Below are positions 58,716-64,000 of a stretch of DNA of 64,000 bases, piece after piece (positions within the stretch are counted from its first letter, which is position 1; each line of letters opens with the position of its first letter). The stretch lies in the NCBI GenBank assembly GCA_963841415.1, contig CAWJCN010000001.1, positions 310,001-374,000 on the forward strand, in the 5' to 3' direction. The translations under genes were made by a program, and so were the position numbers. Below the pieces are notes generated by a model. That model made no database searches and had not been told where the DNA came from. It saw nothing but the letters and a program-made list of their open reading frames with translations. The stretch is from DASUAS01 sp963841415. Its GTDB lineage: Bacteria; Actinomycetota; Acidimicrobiia; IMCC26256; DASPTH01.

Positions 58716-59121
58716 CCGCCGCGTCCCAGGCGAGCAGTGTGATCCCGTCGGCGACGTCGTCGAAGACGGCGCGTACCGGCACGCCGGCATGGAGCGTGTC
58801 GATAGCGCCACGAAACGAACCAATCAGCTTGCAGTCGTCCTGCTCGTCGAGGCGCACGAGGATCACCGCGTACGGCGACGCGAAGTCGCTCGAGAATGTG
58901 TGGTGGTTGACGATCCACCCTGCGACGGTGCCCCGGCCACTGACCGGCTCCCATGCGGTGTCGAACGAGAAGCACCGATTGCAGATGGCGCGGGGCGGCC
59001 ACCGCCACGCGCCGCACGCGCTGCAGCGCTGGAACCGGAGCTCGTGGCGCGCCAGGGCATCCCACCACGGCTGGGAGTCGCGGTCCGGGTGCGGGACGGG
59101 GCGCGTGCCGATTCCGCTCAC
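58708..59121 (-). CDS. DUF35 Zn-ribbon/OB-fold acyl-CoA-binding protein
   Basis: 137 aa. The rubredoxin-like zinc ribbon RCSACGAWRWPPRAICNRC has four cysteines in CxxC...CxxC form, followed by an OB-fold (WEPVSGRGTVAGWIVNHHTFSSDF, markers SGRGTVAGWIVNHH and SPYAVILVRLDEQ). These proteins pair with thiolase-like proteins in aldolase, hydratase or thiolase complexes of steroid and acyl-CoA breakdown. GTG 59121 overlaps the thiolase stop (GTGA), which supports a complex between the two. Confidence 0.85.
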   Translation of the reverse strand: MSGIGTRPVPHPDRDSQPWWDALARHELRFQRCSACGAWRWPPRAICNRCFSFDTAWEPVSGRGTVAGWIVNHHTFSSDFASPYAVILVRLDEQDDCKLIGSFRGAIDTLHAGVPVRAVFDDVADGITLLAWDAADG

Positions 59122-60281
59122 GCGCGCCTCAGGACGAGCGCGGACGAGTTGCCCATCACGTATCCGGACTGTCCCGTCGACAGTGCGACCTCGGCGTCCG
59201 GCACCTGCCGCGCGCCCGCTTCGCTCCGCAGCTGGCGCACCGCCTCGGCCAGATGGTTGAGGCCGTGGACGTACCCCTCCGACAAGTGGCCTCCGTGCGT
59301 GTTGGTGGGGAGCGAGCCGTCGACAGCGGTCCCGCCGGCGCGCACGAACGCCCCTGCCTCGCCCTTCGCGCAGAACCCGTAGTCCTCGAGCTGCAGGAGC
59401 ACCAGGGGCGTGAACGCGTCGTACAGCTCGGCGACGTCGACGTCAGCCGGACCGAGCCCGGCCTGGGCCCAGAGCCGGGGGCTCGCGGCAGCTGCGCCGC
59501 TCACGCCCAGGTCGGGCCGGCGGTTCGAGAACAACGTGTGGCCTGACCCCCACATGGCGCCCGAGATCGTGACCGGCGTGCGTTGGAGGTCGCGCGCCCG
59601 TTCGGCGGATGTCACCACCACCGCGACCGCCGCGTCGGTCTCGAGGCAGCAGTCGAACAGGCGTAGCGGCTCGACGATCCAGCGCGACGCGAGGTAGTCG
59701 GTCATGGTGAGCGGCTCGCGCATGAGCGCGCGCTCGTTCCGCTCCGCATACCACCGTTGGCTGATCGCGACCGCGCCGAAGTCCTCGGCGGTCGCGCGGT
59801 AGTTGTCCATGTACTCGCGTGCGACCATCGCGAACTGCTGGGGTGGCGTGGCGTACCCGTAGGGCACCTGGTACTGGAACTCGAGCTGATCGGGCGGCGG
59901 TCGGCCGGTACCGCCCATCCGGAACTCCGAGCGGGCATTCACCGCCCTCCAGCACACGATGCAGTCGGCCTGCCCGGCCACGACCGCGTTGGCTGCCGAA
60001 CCCACGATCGCGTGCGACGTGCTCCCACCGCCGAACTGATCGAGGAAGTAGTGCACGTCGCGCTGACCGATCGACTCCGCCACGATCGAGGCGGGCGCGG
60101 AGTCTCCGACGCGATGGCACGCGAGGCCGTCGACTTCGGCGAGGGTCAGGCCGGCGTCGTCGAGTGCCGCCGTGATCGCGCGCAACGCCAGCGTGAGCGT
60201 GCTGACGCCGGAGTTCTTCGAGTACGGCGTCGCGCCGACACCGACGATGGCAGCGCGGTCGCGAAACGGATGGCCGCTCAT
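59118..60281 (-). CDS. Thiolase-superfamily (lipid-transfer/SCP2-type) protein
   Basis: 387 aa. AAIVGVGATPYSKNSGVSTL at the N-terminus, ALDDAGLTLAEVDGLACHRV, VHYFLDQFGGGSTSHAIVGSAANAVVAGQADCIVCW (marker GGGSTSHAIVGSAANAVVAG), VDVAELYDAFTPLVLLQLEDYGFC and NTHGGHLSEGYVHGLNHLAEA. This is the non-decarboxylating thiolase-like class in which the usual active-site Cys is replaced (GGGSTSHA), common beside DUF35 proteins. Coupled by ATGA and GTGA overlaps to both neighbours. Probably carries out or supports carbon-carbon cleavage of an acyl-CoA. Confidence 0.85.
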   Translation of the reverse strand: MSGHPFRDRAAIVGVGATPYSKNSGVSTLTLALRAITAALDDAGLTLAEVDGLACHRVGDSAPASIVAESIGQRDVHYFLDQFGGGSTSHAIVGSAANAVVAGQADCIVCWRAVNARSEFRMGGTGRPPPDQLEFQYQVPYGYATPPQQFAMVAREYMDNYRATAEDFGAVAISQRWYAERNERALMREPLTMTDYLASRWIVEPLRLFDCCLETDAAVAVVVTSAERARDLQRTPVTISGAMWGSGHTLFSNRRPDLGVSGAAAASPRLWAQAGLGPADVDVAELYDAFTPLVLLQLEDYGFCAKGEAGAFVRAGGTAVDGSLPTNTHGGHLSEGYVHGLNHLAEAVRQLRSEAGARQVPDAEVALSTGQSGYVMGNSSALVLRRA

Positions 60282-62464
60282 CCCACGGCTCGCGACGCGT
60301 CGGCTCGGGCGTCCGCAAAGTGCGCCAGCGCGGCGATGGCGGTCGCTCCCTCGTCGAGGCTGCGGAAGGTGACCACACCGAGTGCGGCCATCGCCGCGAC
60401 CAGCGCGTCGGCGTCGGCGCCGGGGACGACGTCGAGGTTGCGGAGCACCACGCACCACCGCGTCGATTCGAGCGGGGCGTGGGCGAAGTCGGTGAGCTGA
60501 TCGATCAGCGGTGCGATCCCATCTGTGCCGTAGCTGTAGTACGCCGACGTGTTCACGTGCACGAGCACGTCGGTGTAGGGCTGCGCGTCGAGCACCGGAC
60601 GGACGACGGCGCGCAGCGCATCGACCGCCGCCGCCGGCCCGAACGGGATCTCCAAGGGATTCTCGACCGATGTCCCTGCGCCGAGCCCCATGGACCGGAG
60701 CGACGCCCGCGCCGCCGCCGCGGTCGGCACGATGGTCAGACCACCGCGTCCACAAGCGTCGGTCGCGAGCACGGATGCACCGCCACCCACGCCGACGATC
60801 AGGACCTTGCCGGCGGGTTCGTGCGCGTCGGTCTCCGGGTCGGGCTGCACCGCGGCCCAGCGTTGCAGGTACGCGAGCACACCCAGCAGGTGTTCGAGGG
60901 TGTCGACCAGTGCGATCCCGTTGGAGGTCGCGAGCGCGCGCCAGACGCGCGGCTCTCCCGCCAGCGCGCCGGTGTGCGACGCAACGGCGCGTGCACCGGC
61001 GTCGCTGCGTCCGCCCACGAGCAGCACGATCGGTGTGCGGCCCCGGGCGCGGTGCAGCACGTCGACGAGCGCGCCCGCATGCTGCGCGCCTTCGAGATAG
61101 AGCCCGATCACCGCGGTCTCCGCATCGTCGAGCAGCCACTCGACCACCTCGCCGGGTGTCACATCGACGGCGTTCCCGATGCTGAGCACCTTCGCGTAGC
61201 GGATGCCGCGCCGCGCTCCTCCCATCACCAGGTCGCCGGCGAGTCCGCCGCTCTGCGAGACGACGCTCACGGATCCGGGCTCGTGCGACGAGTGCAACTG
61301 GAACGTCTGCCGCCCTCTCGCGCTGTACACACCGATGCAATTCGGGCCGACGACGCGCGTCTTCACGTCGCGCGCCGCGTCGACGAGGCCGCGGCTCAAT
61401 ACGGCGCCGTCACGGCCGACCTCGTCGAAGCCCCCACTCACCACCTGCACGAACGGGACCCGCCCGGCGGTCTTCCGGATCACGTCGACGCAGCGCGCCG
61501 CGGGCACCGCGACGAGCAGGTAGTCGACCGGTTCGTCGATGGCGCCGACATCGCGCCGCGTGGGGACGCCGTCGATCTCGGCCGCCTCGGGATGGAGCGC
61601 ATACAGGCCGTGGTCCCATCCCGCGGCGCGGTACGCCGCCAGGGCACGGTTGCCGAACGTGCTGCGGGTCGTGGACGCACCTGCCACCGCGACGGCGCGT
61701 GGTGCGAACAGCCGGGTGAAGTCGGTGGGTGGCGGCACGTCGGACGCCGGACGCGCTTCCTGCAGCACAAGGCGCGCATCGAGTGCGACCACACCGCGCT
61801 CGCTCACGAGCATCGGGTTGCATTCGAGCTCGGCGAGGTCGTCGCCGAGGCGCGCCGCAAGACCCACGCCGCCGGCGATCGCCAACAGCACACGCACCAA
61901 CGCGCCGCGGTCGAGCGGCGGCCCGCCCCGGAGGCCGGCCAGCGCCGGCGCGCCCGGGAACTCGTCGATCAACGCCACCGCGTCGTGCTCGCGCAACGGG
62001 AACATGCGCAGGGCCACGAGGTCGAGCGCCTCGGCCAGCGTGCCGCCCAGTCCGAGCGCGACCACCAAGCCGAACGGCTCGCGCCGCACCACGCCGGCCA
62101 CGAGCTCGACTCCGGTGCGGGTGTCGTGCTGCTCCTCCACCAGATAGCCGGTGGGTGTGATGGCGCTGCTACGGAGTCGCGCGCCCAGCGCGTCGATGGC
62201 CGGCACGAGGTCGGCGTGGGTCAGCCCGGTCATCACTGCGCCGGCGTCGCTCTTGTGGAGCAACCCGGGCCCGAACGCCTTGAGCACGAGGGGTGCGTCG
62301 AGCGTGGCGGCGGCGACCACCACGGCAGCCGGCGTCGCACCCACCGCGTGGCGCGGCACCGACACGCCGAACTCGCGCAGCGCTGCCTTCACGTCGGGCT
62401 CGGGCACCACCGTGCGACCGTCGCCGAGCTTCCACGCGCGTGTGCGCGCCACCGCGCTAGACAC
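60278..62464 (-). CDS. ADP-forming acyl-CoA synthetase (NDP-CoA ligase family)
   Basis: 728 aa. Domain order: ATP-grasp first (DVKAALREFGVSVPRHAVGAT, APLVLKAFGPGLLHKSDAGAVMTGL with markers KAFGPGLLHKSDAGAV, ECNPMLVSERGVVALDARLVL), then CoA-binding Rossmann (FAPRAVAVAGASTTRSTFGNRAL), then the ligase-CoA domains with the phospho-His type region VSVVSQSGGLAGDLV and GPNCIGVYS. Archaeal and many bacterial ADP-forming enzymes place CoA-binding first, so this is a rearranged order. GTG 62464 overlaps the amidohydrolase stop by 8 nt. Probably activates the acid produced by upstream enzymes. Confidence 0.83.
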   Translation of the reverse strand: MSSAVARTRAWKLGDGRTVVPEPDVKAALREFGVSVPRHAVGATPAAVVVAAATLDAPLVLKAFGPGLLHKSDAGAVMTGLTHADLVPAIDALGARLRSSAITPTGYLVEEQHDTRTGVELVAGVVRREPFGLVVALGLGGTLAEALDLVALRMFPLREHDAVALIDEFPGAPALAGLRGGPPLDRGALVRVLLAIAGGVGLAARLGDDLAELECNPMLVSERGVVALDARLVLQEARPASDVPPPTDFTRLFAPRAVAVAGASTTRSTFGNRALAAYRAAGWDHGLYALHPEAAEIDGVPTRRDVGAIDEPVDYLLVAVPAARCVDVIRKTAGRVPFVQVVSGGFDEVGRDGAVLSRGLVDAARDVKTRVVGPNCIGVYSARGRQTFQLHSSHEPGSVSVVSQSGGLAGDLVMGGARRGIRYAKVLSIGNAVDVTPGEVVEWLLDDAETAVIGLYLEGAQHAGALVDVLHRARGRTPIVLLVGGRSDAGARAVASHTGALAGEPRVWRALATSNGIALVDTLEHLLGVLAYLQRWAAVQPDPETDAHEPAGKVLIVGVGGGASVLATDACGRGGLTIVPTAAAARASLRSMGLGAGTSVENPLEIPFGPAAAVDALRAVVRPVLDAQPYTDVLVHVNTSAYYSYGTDGIAPLIDQLTDFAHAPLESTRWCVVLRNLDVVPGADADALVAAMAALGVVTFRSLDEGATAIAALAHFADARADASRAVG

Positions 62465-63584
62465 CGAACACGCGCGCCGCGTTCCCGGCGAGCACCCTCG
62501 CCGCCGCGTCGTCGGTGAGGTCGGCGGTGAGGGTGGCGACGTGCTGGCGCGAGTTCGGCCACAGCGTCACGCTGTGCGGGTAGTCGCTGGAGTACATGCA
62601 GCCGTCGACCATCCACGGGTTCCGGGTCATGAGGTCGAAGCCCACATGGTCGTCGAGCACGGTGACGAACAGGTTGCGGCCGACGCGTTCCTCCGCCCGC
62701 AGGGCGGTGCCGACAGTGGCGTCGGCGAGCCCGCTGCGCACGTCGAGGTTCTGGCCCATGGTCTGCGCCCAGAACGGGAGCCACCCGCAATTCACCTCGG
62801 CGGCCACGATGCGCAGTCCCGGATGACGGTCGAACACGCCACCCATCACCATGTAGGTGAACGGGCGCACCGCGGCGAAGAAACGGTAGACCGTTCCCGC
62901 GGTGGTGATCTTCTGCTCGAGCAGCTCGTCGTAGTCGGCTTCCGACGGCCGGCCACCGAACGTGCGGTGGAAGCAGAGTGGGACGCCGGCGTCGGCGACG
63001 TGCGTGTAGAGCGCGTCGTAGTACCGGTCGTGGTAGGGCCTCACCGGGAACCCGGGAACGAAGCCGCCGCGCGCGCCCTTCGCCAGGCAGCGGTCGAGTT
63101 CGGCGATGCACGCGTCGATGCCGTCGTCGACCGGCAACATCGGCAACCCGACGATGTGGTCGCGGGCTGCACCCTGGAACTCGTCGAGGACCCAGTCGTT
63201 GTAGGAGCGCATGCACGCTTGCGCGAGGTCACGGTCGGGTTCCACGTACACGAAGATCGCGTTGTTGGGATAGACGACCGACACGTCGACGCCGTCGCGT
63301 GCCATGTCGGCGACGTGGGCGGCACCGTCGTAGTTGCCGGGCAGGATGTCGTCGAACCGCAAGCCCGACATGCGCTGGTCGGCCTGCTCGCGGCCTGCGG
63401 TCGCCTCGATGCCAAAGCTTCGCTTCGGCGGCCCACCATCGAAGCTCCAGCCGTCGCCACCGTCTACGGCACGCATCATGCGCGGGGCGCGGTCGCGCAA
63501 CGCCGCCGGGACGCCATCGAACACGTGCGGCGGTTCGTTGACGTGGCAGTCGGCCGAGATGATGCGCTCCGGCGTCGCGACCAT
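62457..63584 (-). CDS. Amidohydrolase-2 family metal-dependent hydrolase
   Basis: 375 aa. IISADCHVNEPPHVFDG holds the first metal site (D.H in place of the common H.H), VSVVYPNNAIFVYVEPD, AGVPLCFHRTFGGRPSE, HPGLRIVAAEVNCGWLPFW, and MYSSDYPHSVTLWPNS with the late Asp. Relatives include ACMSD-type decarboxylases and hydrolases in aromatic and terpenoid catabolism. ATG 63584 (MVATPERIISA) with GAAGGG upstream. Second gene of the operon after the ALDH. Confidence 0.83.
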   Translation of the reverse strand: MVATPERIISADCHVNEPPHVFDGVPAALRDRAPRMMRAVDGGDGWSFDGGPPKRSFGIEATAGREQADQRMSGLRFDDILPGNYDGAAHVADMARDGVDVSVVYPNNAIFVYVEPDRDLAQACMRSYNDWVLDEFQGAARDHIVGLPMLPVDDGIDACIAELDRCLAKGARGGFVPGFPVRPYHDRYYDALYTHVADAGVPLCFHRTFGGRPSEADYDELLEQKITTAGTVYRFFAAVRPFTYMVMGGVFDRHPGLRIVAAEVNCGWLPFWAQTMGQNLDVRSGLADATVGTALRAEERVGRNLFVTVLDDHVGFDLMTRNPWMVDGCMYSSDYPHSVTLWPNSRQHVATLTADLTDDAAARVLAGNAARVFGV

Positions 63585-63609
63585 GGTCACACCCTTCTGG
63601 CGACGTGGT

Positions 63610-64000
63610 TCACGAGAGGTCGATCCACGCGCCCTTGAGTTGCGTGCTCTCGAGCACGCTCTCCATCCCGGAGTCGCGGCCGTAGCCGCTCTCCTTGAAC
63701 CCCCCGAACGGCACCGCCCAGTGGATGCGCCGGTAGGCGTTGACCCACACCGCGCCCGCTTCGACATCGCGCACCATCCGGTGGGCGCGCTTCAGGTTGG
63801 TGGTCCACACGCCGCACGCCAGCCCGTACGTGGAGTCGTTGGCGATCGCCACCGCTTCGTCGTCGTCGTCGAACGGGATCACGACACCGACCGGCCCGAA
63901 GATCTCCTCGCGAGCGATGCGCATCGAGTTGTCGGCCTCCCGGAAGAGCGTCGGCTCGACGTAGTAGCCGCCCGCGAACCGCGAATCCGACGCGAACAGC
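63610..64000 (-). CDS. Aldehyde dehydrogenase, C-terminal part (cut by the window edge)
   Basis: About 129 C-terminal residues are visible; the N-terminal two-thirds, including the catalytic Cys, lies beyond position 64000. GGYYVEPTLFREADNSMRIAREEIFGPVGVVIPFDDDDEAVAIAN (markers YYVEPTLF and AREEIFGPVGVVIPF), YGLACGVWTTNLKRA, GAVWVNAYRRIHWAVPFGGFKESGYGRDSGMESV (marker PFGGFKESGYGRD). NAD(P)-dependent oxidation of an aldehyde to its acid, which would feed the acyl-CoA synthetase downstream in the same operon. Confidence 0.88.
   Translation of the reverse strand, partial: LFASDSRFAGGYYVEPTLFREADNSMRIAREEIFGPVGVVIPFDDDDEAVAIANDSTYGLACGVWTTNLKRAHRMVRDVEAGAVWVNAYRRIHWAVPFGGFKESGYGRDSGMESVLESTQLKGAWIDLS

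Overview
The window is a compact, GC-rich (about 70%) bacterial chromosome segment. Codon use and gene content fit a deep-branching actinobacterium, most likely of the class Acidimicrobiia: F420 synthesis (cofC), an HU protein next to a Lys/Arg/Ala-repeat protein, a TCGAAC-N4-GTTCGA SOS box, an imuA/imuB mutasome cassette, and many TANNNT-N6/7-ATG/GTG leaderless starts. This placement is inference; there is no rRNA in the window. No phage, IS element or CRISPR array is seen. The only mobile-looking unit is a DUF559/AbiEi-type gene between 45-bp inverted repeats (9759-10837).

Layout. 226-9746: DEAD-box helicase, aspartate aminotransferase, a secreted DUF5979-like protein, serA, a small sunset-domain protein, leuA behind a leucine leader-peptide attenuator, and an ABC-2 exporter of three genes. 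9759-19040: the inverted-repeat unit, leuCD, an MFS exporter, ppa, and a fused four-domain ABC exporter (frameshifted near its end) under a MarR regulator. 19183-26399: a winged-helix regulator coupled to a CPA2 antiporter carrying a GlnD-like HD/ACT-ACT tail, hyuAB and an AcpH-like protein. 26448-30756: greA, an orphan Flp pilin with a broken TadE remnant, a ZnuA-type binding protein, YibE and YceI. 30889-36901: leuB-ilvE-cimA behind a Val/Ile leader-peptide attenuator, a conserved hypothetical gene, gltX, tRNA-Gln(CTG) and tRNA-Glu(CTC). 37311-44635: HU, histone-H1-like tail protein, PIG-L deacetylase, cofC, gpsA, a hypothetical protein and a GH38 alpha-mannosidase. 44886-52088: a kinase-less DUF4118 protein coupled to a KimA-like K+ importer, amt, and a KdpDE-like two-component system. 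52204-58063: small enzymes, RNase HII and the SOS-controlled imuAB cassette. 58067-64000: a tightly overlapping acyl-CoA catabolic operon (partial ALDH, amidohydrolase, ADP-forming acyl-CoA synthetase, thiolase-like protein, DUF35 protein, frameshifted TetR).

How the genes work together. Branched-chain amino-acid synthesis is spread over three loci: leuA, leuCD and leuB-ilvE-cimA. Two loci carry the same control layout: promoter, near-leaderless leader peptide, hairpin, terminator. The leader codons match the products (Leu for leuA; Val-Ile-Val-Ile for leuB-ilvE-cimA, where citramalate synthase implies a threonine-independent isoleucine route). Potassium handling appears wired by a shared operator: four GCGTCA-type boxes spaced 11/21/11 bp lie upstream of the DUF4118-kimA operon and at the 5' end of the kdpD-like gene. 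The most unusual protein is the antiporter fused to a catalytically degenerate GlnD-type HD domain with two ACT domains.
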